DNA from: Bacteroidota bacterium
GTDB taxonomy: Bacteria > Bacteroidota > Bacteroidia > Bacteroidales > FEN-979
Assembly: GCA_026391795.1 (NCBI GenBank)
Contig: JAPLDI010000027.1
Location: forward strand, 1 to 56,643
Direction of reading: 5' to 3'
DNA length: 56,643 nt
The notes beneath the pieces are model-generated. The model saw only the letters and a list, made by a program, of their open reading frames with translations, searched no databases and was not told where the DNA came from. The position numbers were made by a program, and so were the translations under genes. Below, in pieces: positions 12,401 to 18,718 of the stretch; the stretch's first letter is position 1; every line of letters starts with the position of its first letter.

Positions 12401-13148
12401 TGCCATCACAGGACCTGCACAGGTCTGCGAAGGTGAAACCGGGGTAGTCTACTCCGTACCAACGATCGCCAATGCGACCGGGTACAACTGGACGCTGCCC
12501 GCCGGAGCTACCATCACAGCTGGAGCCAACACCAGCTCCATCACCGTGAGCTTCGCCATGGGCGCTGCCTCCGGGGTCATCACCGTCAACGGGACCAACA
12601 CTTGCGGTAACGGGCCTCTTTCGCCCGACTTTAACCTCACCGTCAACGTGATCCCCGATGCTCCTGTGGTAACCAATACCGGCACTACCCTCATCAGTAG
12701 TGCTCCCACAGGCAACCAGTGGTACTTCTCAGTTACTCAGGCCGGTACCGGCGCTCCCATCGCAGGAGCTACCGCCCAGACCTATGTGGCTACCCAGGAC
12801 GGCTGGTACTGGTCGGTGGTTACGCTCAACGGATGTTCTTCCGATGAGTCGAACCGCGTCCATATCTTAACTACCGGTATCGACAAGCATGCTTCGGCTT
12901 CCATTAACCTCTACCCCGTTCCCAACGACGGTCGCTTTACAGCTTCCATCGTAACCCCCTCCACGGAATCCTTCTCCATCTCGGTTTACAACAACCTCGG
13001 GGTGAAGATCTACCAGGAGGACAAGGTCGAGGTCAACGGAAAGCTCCAGAAGCTCATCGATCTTCGGCCTGCTCCTAACGGAGTCTACACCGTGATCTTC
13101 GAAAATGGCCAGAACCTGGTCATCGGAAAGATCGTGATTAACAAATAG
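492..13148 (+). CDS. Giant T9SS-exported adhesin-like protein, 4218 aa
   Basis: The ATG at 492 is chosen because it opens a clear signal peptide (MKKLFLLS..., cleavage near ISNAQ|VS). The frame runs open further upstream but codes nothing signal-like there. Domain order by approximate residue: right-handed beta-helix 25-650, ending in the PDLGADEF motif; an immunoglobulin-like linker 660-770; second beta-helix 786-1255, ending PDIGAYEF; an FN3-like domain 1258-1358; about ten PKD-like modules to 2220; one module of a second class; a module split by a glycine-rich insert (2380-2650); nine PKD-like modules to about 3435; two HYR-like modules; five further PKD-like modules; an Ig-like domain; and a T9SS type A sorting domain (about 4133-4218). 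Each PKD-like unit shows STGNVYTTEAGM, a central W, SAGGSITAG, TVTWNTAG and GCTA...VTV. Neighbours on both sides are T9SS cargo. A surface adhesin or matrix role is inferred, and no catalytic domain was recognised. Confidence 0.93.
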   Translation: MKKLFLLSLTTLLCIITIISNAQVSVTATAGTLGPTAYTTLKLAFDAINAGTHQGVITVSISASTTEGTTPANLNSSGAGSASYTSVLIRPTNDGVSISGNPVTGFGVIQLNGADNVTIDGDNPNTSGINRNLTIANTAANTVAYNSVIRLATTSSAVVTNCDNVTIMNCLITGNASGRLSSTSTTGSENTTFGVLVAGKGGATATGAPTAITSVSNAANAMATGTTVNTFLVNNCWVNSCARGIAFLGFDANSSIGVTFQNNTIGAAGPPSPTTPPYTSPSTTVYTKGIIIQGTKSLTITGNTVQYILTNVGTATNGIELTSAIGAAGGSINVSNNTITGVQNYAGSAANAIIFSSAAIPYSLASNLITDIQTTSTSSAAGINVGTSAASGTIEKNKISTVYARSTSGYTARGIYLNGGSNLTVQNNMIWDLNVVANNSNTSTTFGVWGIQVASGTGHKIYHNSVSLSGAILAGGSSPDPTACLGINTTSLTGIDVRNNLFSNTMTGGSNSANSCLQLPTGGTSAMNLTLNNNAYFSTSGTYNYILITSSTFASYTAANFNASLTTPATNSRFYTSTLSAAGTNDNASMASVSAAPFATATNLHIPSATSTQLESAGATVGLLSDIDGDVRPGPAGSVNGGATAPDLGADEFDGIPVDLTPPTINYTPLTNTSSTTSRTLVATITDASGVGSGVNQPVLYWKIDAGAYSSPLAPTSIIGSQYTYTFGAGVVAGNVISYFIVAQDNASTPNVTSFPSGATCTYNPPLAFAGPPSPSQYTILGMICGNKHVGVGKDYTTLTDAINAINISELSCALKLYLDDATYPSETFPIILNANPGSSAVNTITIQPNPGVSVTISGSSATGLVKTYGADYVIIDGLNTGGSSLTFNNSNAAGVDIWISSTPTDGATFNTVKNCTLTGNSGSTTVSGILAGSGTVYGNPAEVANSNNAIQLNICKSTQNGAFISGCASNDQNWNISNNTFGSTVAAEKHGFRGIFIGNASNFQISNNSIVGVQSSASSSSTTCGIQVGGTISGGTISGNVIGNISQINTTGWGAAGIYLGASSTASNLNIFNNLIYDVTGYGYSGVTSTDNGYGIMIDAGGGYNLFYNSVNMYTSETAAGSIVAAINISSSIVTANSLTIKNNIFNIPSTNTVGTRYAIYSGAANTVFSDINNNDYSSVGTLGYLGSARATIAAWQTATGKDALSLNIDPQFTGSTNLHTVKPELNNAGSAIGGITTDYAAVTRSNPPDIGAYEFTLPITSINTLAATSLGQTTATVNGNINTANESVAMSFEYGLDLSYGSNNAGTPSPVRSLISTAVSSGLTGLAPNSLYHYRIKGISATSAETKTGVDMTFYTLPSPIISGPATACAGSTGNVYTTEASMSNYAWIISAGGSITSGGGTSDNTVTVTWNTATPQTVSVNYQNAGGQSAPSPTVYNVTVNSLPVPTIVELGGHTADCDSSFGYTYTTEPGMTNYLWSVSAGGSVTSGGGTGDNTVTLDWWTPGAQTVSVNYTNAGNCTASSPTVYNVTVHARPVPSLTGNGNPCVNGPGEVYTTDAGMPNYIWFISGGGTITAGGGLGDNTVTINWTSSGSNSVGVTYQNSYGCWAFTPTNLPVTVNDLPVPSLSGNGFPCIGSTGVVYSTDAGMSNYTWSVSGGGAITAGGGPGDNSVTITWNSSGNQTVEVNYQNGSGCWASTPTSEPVTVIPLPIPTITGPASLCGVPSTGNVYSTEWEQNGYTWSVSAGGSITSGSGTQDITVTWATAGAKTVTVSYTNADGCTAASPASYPVDVFDLPAPTIEGSATICGGPSPGNHYITEAGMSNYAWTVSAGGTITDGSATNDITVTWATTGAKTITVTYTDGNGCIPAVPSSKTVNVYPLPVPTITVPAITPCNASSGNIYSTEGGMTGYTWNISSGGTITAGDGTGAITVTWNDAGAQWVSVTYTDGNGCSPVTPTVSNFTILGPTLTGSAIACENDIKSYTTEVGHAPYTWTHPGSILMSGGTIADNFITVMFLLSGNQQIGVAYAGTCTQQTIKNVTVSPSVPTLTGSTSVCVNSDNAYTTDAGNSNYSWTVISGTVTSGGGTGDSFVNVHWTTAGSGSIQVSYTSAAGCTVTPVLRTITVNPLPVPTLTGPLSPPNGSTGNVYTTESGMFFYSWIVSAGGTITAGGGSVSNTVTVTWNYAGPQTVSVSYIDGNSCSPASPTVLNVNVSGLPGPAGPITGVTPVCQGQSGVAYLVAPIVGATGYVWSLPSGATIAAGGNTNSITVDFSPTAVSGDITVYGTNGGGDGTVSPPYAVTVLPTPIEDPVPNQFACNGATTAPVTFTASIPGTVFDWTNNNTAIGLAASGTGNLPSFNATNPGTLPVAATITVTPTAPDTVTQSFTYTGSMQTWTVPAGVTSITIEAYGAEGGTGATGVNSSSGGVGGKGSKASGTLSVTPGQVLNLFVGGAGATPTAGYNGGAAGGSDNSGGGGGASDIRYPGVTAADRILVAGGGGGGGRAGCNPAYVSGGAGGDGDVNGVKGTDSPNGGGGFGGVGQTGGLKGIGCAGFSGNNGFNAILNVGGAGGAGQSCCCPSVPGGGGGGGGYFGGGGGGGGSAGTVGCGGNDKGGGGGGAGGTSYLGGVSGGALSTGIQTGNGLVKITYSAGASCTGTPVSFTYTVNPSPVPTVSGPSPACNASTGNVYTTQAGMTGYTWTVTGGTITAGAGTSAITVTWNTPGIQTVSVIYTDGNGCTATTPGSKSVIVLTLPTPTISGPVSICAGSTGNVYTTEAGNSSYIWTVSAGGSITAGNGTNAITVTWNTAGAQTVTVTYTDIFGCTATAPTVFNVTVNPRPVPVITGPASVCINSTGNVYTTGGGNTNYIWVVSAGGSITAGGGAANNTVTITWNTIGAQSVTVSYTNAFGCTTVTPTVYPVTVNALPVPTITGPTPVCAASTGNVYTTQAGMSGYLWSVSAGGSITAGSGTSAITVTWNTAGAQTVSVNYTNANGCTAAAPTVFNVTVNALPVPTITGPSPVCATSTGNVYTTEAGMSGYLWAVSAGGSITAGSGTNAITVTWNTAGAQTVSVNYTNAAGCTALAPTVKNVTVNALPVPTIAGPTPVCAASTGNVYTTQAGMTNYLWSVSAGGSITAGGGTGNNTVTITWNTAGAQTVSVNYTNANGCTAAAPTVYNVTVNALPVPTITGPASVCAGSTGNVYTTQGGQTNYLWVVSAGGSITAGGGTGNNTVTVTWNTAGARTVSVNYTNAAGCTALTPTVYNVTVNALPVPTITGPASVCVTSTGNVYTTEAGMTNYLWNVSAGGSITAGGGTGNNTVTVTWNTVGAQTVSVNYTNANGCTAVAPTVYNVTVNALPVPTIAGPTPVCVLSTGNIYTTQAGNSGYLWNVTGGTITAGAGTSAITVTWNIAGAQTVSVNYTNPAGCTAAAPTVFNVTVTPTVGTPTPITVAGGVEPTCQLTNGTTTTTYATTATNSTGFNWSLSNGAAGVIGATTGIMTWANGFAGSVNIQVTANGCNGPSAMVIRTVVVTPTVGVPVFTLGATSTRCQGAGTVTYTATATNNTGITYILDAASLAAGITINGATGAVTYTAGWVGVSMITATATGCNGPSTAFHLATTNPRPGPTLSGPTPVCVNAAGNVYTTEAGMSAYTWVVSAGGSITAGGGPANNTVTVTWLTAGAKTVSVNYTNGFGCPALAPTVFNVTVNPLPVPTIAGPTPICVGTTGNVYSTQTGMSGYLWSVSAGGSITSGSGTSAITVTWLTAGAQTVSVTYTNANGCAAAAPTVYNVTVNAVPVPTISGQTNMCVNSGYYNYTTETGMTGYLWTVSSGGIINYGSGTYQIQVSWIAGGAQTVSVTYSNGVGCSAAQPTVLNVTVNPLPDQAGAITGTATVCAGQNGVAYSVAPIPSTTTYIWTLPTGATIASGAGTNSITVDFGANAASGNITVYGNNICGNGGTSPAFAVTINPLPDTPAAITGPAQVCEGETGVVYSVPTIANATGYNWTLPAGATITAGANTSSITVSFAMGAASGVITVNGTNTCGNGPLSPDFNLTVNVIPDAPVVTNTGTTLISSAPTGNQWYFSVTQAGTGAPIAGATAQTYVATQDGWYWSVVTLNGCSSDESNRVHILTTGIDKHASASINLYPVPNDGRFTASIVTPSTESFSISVYNNLGVKIYQEDKVEVNGKLQKLIDLRPAPNGVYTVIFENGQNLVIGKIVINK
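7626..8443 (+). other. Glycine-rich domain nested inside a PKD-like module
   Basis: This in-frame segment of the giant gene encodes a fold-like opening (YTGSMQTWTVPAG, ITIEAYGAEGG), long GGGGG-rich runs and the closing NGLVKITYSAG, resembling the glycine-rich domain of ALK/LTK-type proteins. It lies between ITVTPT and CTGTPVSFTYTVNP, which in related Bacteroidota modules are normally nearly contiguous. The host module is therefore split by an insertion. Confidence 0.7.
8742..10797 (+). repeat. Tandem 255-261 bp coding repeats (8 units)
   Basis: Eight consecutive units, each beginning at a codon pair for LP or TP followed by V/T-P-T-I, have starts at for example 9258, 9513, 9768, 10029, 10290 and 10551. 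The spacing of 255 or 261 bp reflects a short GSGTSAITV or longer GGGTGNNTVTV loop. Units are much more alike at DNA level than the earlier PKD-like modules (4567-7130), and codons end mostly in C. This implies recent duplication or gene conversion. Confidence 0.85.
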
Positions 13149-13154
13149 TAAAAC

Positions 13155-13213
13155 GTGATCAAGTGATGAAGTGATTGAAAAATCACTTCTCACTCTTCAC
13201 CTCTCACTTCTCA
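13155..13213. repeat. Heptad array and hairpin after the giant gene
   Basis: GTGATCAA/GTGATGAA/GTGATTGAA words (13155-13180) are followed by CACTTCT/CACTCTT/CACCTCT/CACTTCT/CAC (13183-13213, period 7). The arms 13163-13176 and 13181-13193 pair over 13 bp with one bulged T around a GAAA loop. It matches the element at 203-255. The remaining untranslated stretch to 13466 holds a terminator, a promoter box and a structured leader, listed separately. Confidence 0.75.
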
Positions 13214-13219
13214 CTAATA

Positions 13220-13250
13220 AAGCCTCGCCCGAAACGGCGGGGCTTTTTTT
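13220..13250 (+). terminator. Rho-independent terminator of the giant gene
   Basis: A 10-bp stem AAGCCTCGCC/GGCGGGGCTT (one T-G pair) with a CGAAAC loop is followed by seven T. It directly follows the heptad hairpin. Confidence 0.9.
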
Positions 13251-13299
13251 GTTAATATTTTCTTAAACATAAAATGCCCGCAGTGTTCCAAAATATTTT

Positions 13300-13307
13300 T
13301 ACATTTG
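13300..13307 (+). promoter_or_regulatory. -7 promoter element (TACATTTG)
   Basis: This fits TAnnTTTG exactly. No good TTTG is present about 19 bp upstream, so the promoter is only partly supported. A start near 13314 would give a leader of about 150 nt for the 13467 gene. Confidence 0.4.
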
Positions 13308-13334
13308 TTAAATTAGAATTATCCTTCCGGATAA

Positions 13335-13424
13335 GATCTTTGAAAGATCCATGAACATGTTGTAAAAACATGTTGGATGAGTTTCTGAACCATAGGAGAT
13401 AATTTACGAGATTGACACAATCTC
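13335..13424 (+). promoter_or_regulatory. Structured 5' leader with three inverted repeats
   Basis: Three separate inverted repeats lie in the presumed leader: GATCTTT-G-AAAGATC (13335-13349); two copies of the palindrome AACATGTT (13354-13361 and 13367-13374), which can also pair with each other; and GAGATT-GACAC-AATCTC (13408-13424). They could be protein-binding or RNA-folding sites. No known riboswitch was recognised. Confidence 0.45.
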
Positions 13425-13466
13425 AATTTTTAGCAACATCGATAATCCATAATAAAAATAGATACT

Positions 13467-16400
13467 ATGAAAAAAATATTTTTACTTTTCATCCTTGCTT
13501 TCGGAATGACCTATTTGGGGAAGGGGCAGATGCTTTATGATGATTTCACAGGACTTACCGCTGGTAATTTAGCCGGGCAATCCGGGTGGACAAAAGGCGG
13601 AACAGGCCCTGATCCTACAATCGCAAATACAACACCTCTGACTTATGCAGGATATAATGGTGGTGGCGCCGAATATGTTGTAATGCCAGCACCCTCCGGA
13701 ACATCGAGTAAAGTGTATAAAGCATTAGGATCCACTCCTGCACCTGGAACAAATACGTTTTTTTATTCACTGCTGATCAACCTGTCAGCAACAAGTGCAG
13801 CTTCAGGTAATTATTTTATTACCCTTGGTGACCCGTTAGCCGGCACCACGTATTTTGCCAGGTTGTTTGCACAGACAAGCGGGGCCGGATTTAATATCGG
13901 GATATCGAAACTATCAAATACTGCAACCTACGGTACAACGGTATTTAATTTAAATCAAACCTATCTGGTCGTGGTCAGGTATGATTTCATTACCGGAGGA
14001 ACCAATGACGCTGTTTATGTCTGGGTCAATCCGGCAACAACCTCTGAGCCTTCCACAGCTTCGGCTGAAGCTACTATTTCAACCGGAACCGATGCTACCC
14101 CGGCAACCGTTGGGAACTTCCTCTGGCATAACAGGGGAGCCTTAAACCCGGTAGGTTCTTTTGATGCTGTAAGAGTGGGTTACGGAGCAACAAGTGCACT
14201 TGCATGGACAGATCTTAACGCCGGTGCAGGGACGACAGCTCCCACGATCCAGGCCTCGAACATCACCTTCAGCGGGATCACAACCAGCGGAATGACTGCC
14301 ACCTGGACGATTGGTAACGGTGCCAAGCGCATCGTGATCATGAACACCTCCAATACCTTCACCAACCCTGTTGATGGAACCGATCCTTCTGCAAACACAG
14401 TTTATGGCGGATCCGGGCAACAGGTGGTCTACAACAACAGTGGGAACTCGGTCGCTGTTACTGGTTTGCTCCCCAGCACGACCTATTGGTTCAGAGTATA
14501 TGAGTATAACGGTGCAGCAGCAACAACAAAATATCTCACCACTCCGGCCACACTGAACCCCAACAGCCAGATTACGGCTTCGGCCGCTGTTGCCCCGTCA
14601 ATTTCGTTACCGACATCGGCAACCATTACAAATACCACAGCCGTTCTGGGCGGTACCATCACTGCCGACGGCGGTTCACCTATAACGGAACGGGGAACAG
14701 TATGGAAAACCTCCAGCCCGGTTACGATTGCGGATAACAAGCTCGCCGAGGGAGGCACTTCTGTTGCCACATTCTCGCACACCCGTACAGGTTTGCCCGC
14801 AAAAACACAGATCTATTTTAAAGCCTATGCCAGCAACTCCATCGGAACAAGCCTTACAACCGAAGCCTCTTTTTACACGCTGGCAAATGAACCCACAACG
14901 CATGTAACAGGTTTTACAGCGGTTCCCGGAGGAACCACCAGTATCAATTTAACCTGGACTGCTGCTGCAACCGGGGCTGACGGCTATATCATCCTTCAGA
15001 AAACCGGCGCAGTAGCACCTACAGGGATACCCGCTGACGCAACCGGTTATATTGTTGGTGCCGTCCTTGGAGATGGTACCGTTGCAGCATTAGTCACACC
15101 AGCCTCCACACTTGCAAAATCCATCACAGGATTATCACCGGCTACTCAGTATTCCTTTACCATCATTCCCTTTGCATGGGATGGAGTGAATAATGCAACC
15201 TATAACTATTATACTGCACCTACCATTCCAAGTGCAAGCGCAACCACTACCGGATCAGGGCCATCCACCTATACCTGGACAGGAGCCAATAACGGATTGT
15301 GGACTACAAACACCAACTGGAACCCAACCCGTTTCGTTATCGCATCCACCGACATCCTTCAGTTTAATGATGGCACAACAAAAACCATAACTGCAGTGCC
15401 GACTGAAACCATCGGACAGCTGGTCATGGCCAACAATACCACCATTAATCTGCAAAGTGCAGCGGCCGTTACCCTTACCATCAACGGATTAACCGGTACC
15501 GACCTGGTGATCCCGGCAGGTTGCGCGCTGAATATGAATGCCTTGAATGCCATAACCCTTGCAGTAGCAACCGCTGCAACAGGAAGCATCAGTGGGAATA
15601 TGACCTTTTCTTCAACAGCAAACACCGGACACCGTCTTACCGCAGCAGATGCTTCCGGGATCACCTTCAACAGCGGTTCTGTTTTTACAGCCGGGGCTTT
15701 CTTCTCCGGCAACGCATTCGGCACAGGCACGGCAAACTCAGTTGTTTTCGCAACCGGTTCGACCTATATTCACCAGGCCGGCAGCAATCCATTCGTAAAT
15801 AATCCGCCGACCAGTATCGTGGTCTTCCAGACAGGAAGTCTTTATAAACTTATCAGTAACTCTACTCCCTCCTTTTCAGGCAAAACCTATGCTAATTTCG
15901 AAATGGATGCAACCGGTCAGACCGTGACGGTTACCGGTGGAGCTGCAGTGTCTGTTGATAACCTCACCATTACCAATGGAACCTTTAATTTCAATATGAC
16001 CACTGCATCCGGTCACTCCATTAAAGGGAACATCCAGGTTGCAACCGGAGGAGTGCTGAATTTCGCACCCGCATCGTCAGGGACTGTCACCCTCAATGGT
16101 ACAGCCCTTCAGACGATTTCAGGACCGGGACCCATCACCACCGGTGCGAATTCCATTTTCGAAATTGCAAACAGCAACGGGGTCAGTCAAAATATCCTGC
16201 TTACGATAAACGGACAGCTAAAACTTACCAGCGGCTTGCTGACAATCGGCACGAACAACCTGTACATGGGGACAACTGCTACCTTTACAGGAACACCTTC
16301 AGCAACAGCCATGATTGTTGCCACCACAACAGGACAAGTTCAGAAAAGCTATCCTGCCGGCTTTACCGGCAGTTTTATCTATCCTGTCGGAGACAACACA

Positions 16401-18587
16401 GGAACACCGGAATATTCTCCGGTAACCCTGAATTTCACAGGAGGGACTTTTGCAGCCGGTAATTTTGCCGCCGTAAACCTTACCAATTTAAAGTATCCCA
16501 CCGATCCGAACTTTGTAAGTTACCTGAAACGCTACTGGAACGTGGTCCCGATTGGTATTACCGCCTTCACATGCAATGCAACTTTCCAGTATGTACCCGC
16601 GGATGTAAACGGCACGGAAAGCCAGATCGTTGCCTGCCTTGTCAACCCTCCACCTTATGTTGCCTATGACCTTGCAAATACCGGATCGCACCAGCTTACC
16701 GCCAGCGGGTTGAACTCGTTCGGCATCTACACCGGCACCCAGATCCCGCCAAACGTGGTTACCACTGCGGCTACAGCAATCGGACCCACCACGGCAACCC
16801 TCAATGGAACCGTGAAAGCAAACAATTTTGCAACGACTGTTAATTTTGAGTACGGCCTCACTACAACATACGGGACCGTGGTTCCCGGTGTGCCGGCAAC
16901 AGTTACCGGTAATACCGTTACCGCCGTCTCTGCAGCCATCTCCGGGTTGACGACAAACACGCTCTATCACTTCAGGGTCATGGGTGTCAGCCTGACCGGG
17001 ACCTCCTATGGAACCGATATGACCTTCACTACGACCTGTCCGTTACCCGCAGGTGCCGGAACCGTGACCGGACCTGTCAACGTATGCCGTCCGGGATCCG
17101 GATATGTTTATACAGTTCCGGCAATTACGTGGGCAACTTCCTACAACTGGACAGTACCTCCCGGTGCAACCATCACTTCCGGAGGAACGACCAATTCAAT
17201 AACCGTGAGTTTCCCGGCAGGTTCTTCATCCGGGAACGTTTCGGTGTTTGGTTCCAGTGTCTGCGGAAACGGACCCGCTTCACCCAACCTCTACGTTACG
17301 GTCAATGCAGTCCCGGTGCCTACCATCACAGGGGCCACCCCCGTTTGCGTTAATTCAGGATACATTACCTATACCACCGAGTCAGGAATGACCGGCTACA
17401 ATTGGGCCGTCTCATCAGGAGGTATTATCAACTACGGGTCAGGAACATACCAGATTTCCGTCTCCTGGATCGCATCCGGGGCGCAGACCGTCAGCGTAAA
17501 CTATGTGACTCCGGCAGGTTGTACAGCAGCAGCACCTACGGTAAAGAATATCACGGTTAACGGGCTTCCCGGACCGGCTGGAACCATCACGGGCATCCCA
17601 AGCGTTTGCGCAGGGGCCTCAGGCTTCCATTATTCGTGTGCCGTCATCGCCAATGCGACCACTTATGTCTGGAGTCTTCCGGCAGGGGCAACCATAACGT
17701 CAGGCTCAGGGACCAATCAGATTGTTGTCAGTTATTCTTCAACAGCAGTTTCCGGAAATATCACCGTTCAGGGGAACAACTCCTGCGGGTCCGGAACCGT
17801 CTCCCCGCCCTACTCCGTGATCGTGGTTCAATTACCCGGTAACGCCGGCAGCATTACGGGAAACAGTTCAGTTTGCGAAGGGGATGCAGGTGTTGCATAT
17901 ACCGTTGCACCGATCACTGATGCCACAGGTTATGTATGGACACTTCCTCCGGGGGCGATCATTGTTGCCGGAGTCAACACAAATTCCATAACCGTGAATT
18001 TCCCCGCACCCTCATCTTCCGGAACTGTAACCGTTTACGGAACAGATTTCTGTGGAAACGGAAATGTATCTCCTGACTTCGCAGTAACCGTGAAACCGGT
18101 TCCTTCACCCCCGGTGATCACTGCAACAGGGAATACACTTTCCAGCTCGTCAGCCACAGGTAACCAATGGTACTGGAACGGAGCAATGATTATTGGAGCA
18201 ACGGGTCAGACCTATGTTGCTGATCAGTCCGGGAACTATTCCTGTACAGTGATATCCAATGGCTGCACCTCTGCGTTTTCAAACGTGATCAACATCATTA
18301 TCACCGGTACAGGGAATGAAAATGTCGCAGGAACAATCAGCGTTTATCCGAATCCCAGTGACGGTCAGTTTATCCTGAAATTCGAAGGAACATCAGTGAA
18401 GGAAACCACTTACGACATGTTCATTCTGAACAACCTGGGTGTGAAGATCTTTGAGCTTGACGGACTGAAGGTGAAAGGCAACGTGCGGAAAGAGATCGAC
18501 CTTCGTTCCGCCCCGAATGGCATTTACACACTCATCCTGAAAAGCAGCGATGAAAATATCCTGAAGAAGATCATTATTAATAAATAG
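13467..18587 (+). CDS. T9SS-exported multidomain adhesin-like protein, 1706 aa
   Basis: The ATG start gives a signal peptide (MKKIFLLFILAFGMTYLGKG|Q). Approximate layout: a LamG-like beta-sandwich domain at 22-240; FN3-like domains at about 250-600 with STTYWFRVYEYNG and SPATQYSFTIIPF motifs; a long beta-rich region at 610-1090; another FN3-like domain at 1095-1190 (TTYGTVVPG, LTTNTLYHFRV); four PKD-like modules at 1190-1550; an Ig-like domain; and a type A T9SS sorting domain (ISVYPNPSDGQF ... KKIIINK). One PKD-like module (CVNSG, SSGGIINYGSGTYQI) is nearly the same as a module late in the giant protein, so the genes share cassettes. Codons are less GC-ending than the repeat block of the giant gene. 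A surface location is well supported; ligand and role are unknown. Confidence 0.92.
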   Translation: MKKIFLLFILAFGMTYLGKGQMLYDDFTGLTAGNLAGQSGWTKGGTGPDPTIANTTPLTYAGYNGGGAEYVVMPAPSGTSSKVYKALGSTPAPGTNTFFYSLLINLSATSAASGNYFITLGDPLAGTTYFARLFAQTSGAGFNIGISKLSNTATYGTTVFNLNQTYLVVVRYDFITGGTNDAVYVWVNPATTSEPSTASAEATISTGTDATPATVGNFLWHNRGALNPVGSFDAVRVGYGATSALAWTDLNAGAGTTAPTIQASNITFSGITTSGMTATWTIGNGAKRIVIMNTSNTFTNPVDGTDPSANTVYGGSGQQVVYNNSGNSVAVTGLLPSTTYWFRVYEYNGAAATTKYLTTPATLNPNSQITASAAVAPSISLPTSATITNTTAVLGGTITADGGSPITERGTVWKTSSPVTIADNKLAEGGTSVATFSHTRTGLPAKTQIYFKAYASNSIGTSLTTEASFYTLANEPTTHVTGFTAVPGGTTSINLTWTAAATGADGYIILQKTGAVAPTGIPADATGYIVGAVLGDGTVAALVTPASTLAKSITGLSPATQYSFTIIPFAWDGVNNATYNYYTAPTIPSASATTTGSGPSTYTWTGANNGLWTTNTNWNPTRFVIASTDILQFNDGTTKTITAVPTETIGQLVMANNTTINLQSAAAVTLTINGLTGTDLVIPAGCALNMNALNAITLAVATAATGSISGNMTFSSTANTGHRLTAADASGITFNSGSVFTAGAFFSGNAFGTGTANSVVFATGSTYIHQAGSNPFVNNPPTSIVVFQTGSLYKLISNSTPSFSGKTYANFEMDATGQTVTVTGGAAVSVDNLTITNGTFNFNMTTASGHSIKGNIQVATGGVLNFAPASSGTVTLNGTALQTISGPGPITTGANSIFEIANSNGVSQNILLTINGQLKLTSGLLTIGTNNLYMGTTATFTGTPSATAMIVATTTGQVQKSYPAGFTGSFIYPVGDNTGTPEYSPVTLNFTGGTFAAGNFAAVNLTNLKYPTDPNFVSYLKRYWNVVPIGITAFTCNATFQYVPADVNGTESQIVACLVNPPPYVAYDLANTGSHQLTASGLNSFGIYTGTQIPPNVVTTAATAIGPTTATLNGTVKANNFATTVNFEYGLTTTYGTVVPGVPATVTGNTVTAVSAAISGLTTNTLYHFRVMGVSLTGTSYGTDMTFTTTCPLPAGAGTVTGPVNVCRPGSGYVYTVPAITWATSYNWTVPPGATITSGGTTNSITVSFPAGSSSGNVSVFGSSVCGNGPASPNLYVTVNAVPVPTITGATPVCVNSGYITYTTESGMTGYNWAVSSGGIINYGSGTYQISVSWIASGAQTVSVNYVTPAGCTAAAPTVKNITVNGLPGPAGTITGIPSVCAGASGFHYSCAVIANATTYVWSLPAGATITSGSGTNQIVVSYSSTAVSGNITVQGNNSCGSGTVSPPYSVIVVQLPGNAGSITGNSSVCEGDAGVAYTVAPITDATGYVWTLPPGAIIVAGVNTNSITVNFPAPSSSGTVTVYGTDFCGNGNVSPDFAVTVKPVPSPPVITATGNTLSSSSATGNQWYWNGAMIIGATGQTYVADQSGNYSCTVISNGCTSAFSNVINIIITGTGNENVAGTISVYPNPSDGQFILKFEGTSVKETTYDMFILNNLGVKIFELDGLKVKGNVRKEIDLRSAPNGIYTLILKSSDENILKKIIINK

Positions 18588-18592
18588 GATCT

Positions 18593-18613
18593 GGGTATTA
18601 GGCATTGGATATC
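18593..18613. repeat. Heptad array GGGTATT/AGGCATT/GGATATC
   Basis: Three degenerate 7-bp units begin six bases after the TAG stop of the upstream gene. They are related to the GGCATCA units at 51864-51884. Confidence 0.5.
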
Positions 18614-18654
18614 AGGGTAAAAAAATAAAATTTAATTATCCCCTTTTCATAAGG

Positions 18655-18685
18655 AAAGCTGCATTGGAAACAATGCAGCTTTTTT
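18655..18685 (+). terminator. Rho-independent terminator
   Basis: A perfect 12-bp stem AAAGCTGCATTG/CAATGCAGCTTT with a GAAA loop is followed by T to 18685. It ends the 13467-18587 gene. Confidence 0.92.
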
Positions 18686-18692
18686 ATCTTTG
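18664..18692 (+). promoter_or_regulatory. Promoter overlapping the terminator
   Basis: TTG (18664-18666, inside the terminator stem) and TATCTTTG (18685-18692) are 18 bp apart and fit the Bacteroidota consensus. The start near 18698 leaves a leader of about 20 nt before the TTG codon at 18719, which supports that start choice. Confidence 0.55.
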
Positions 18693-18718
18693 TAACTCGT
18701 CATCTCAAAAATCAGGCT

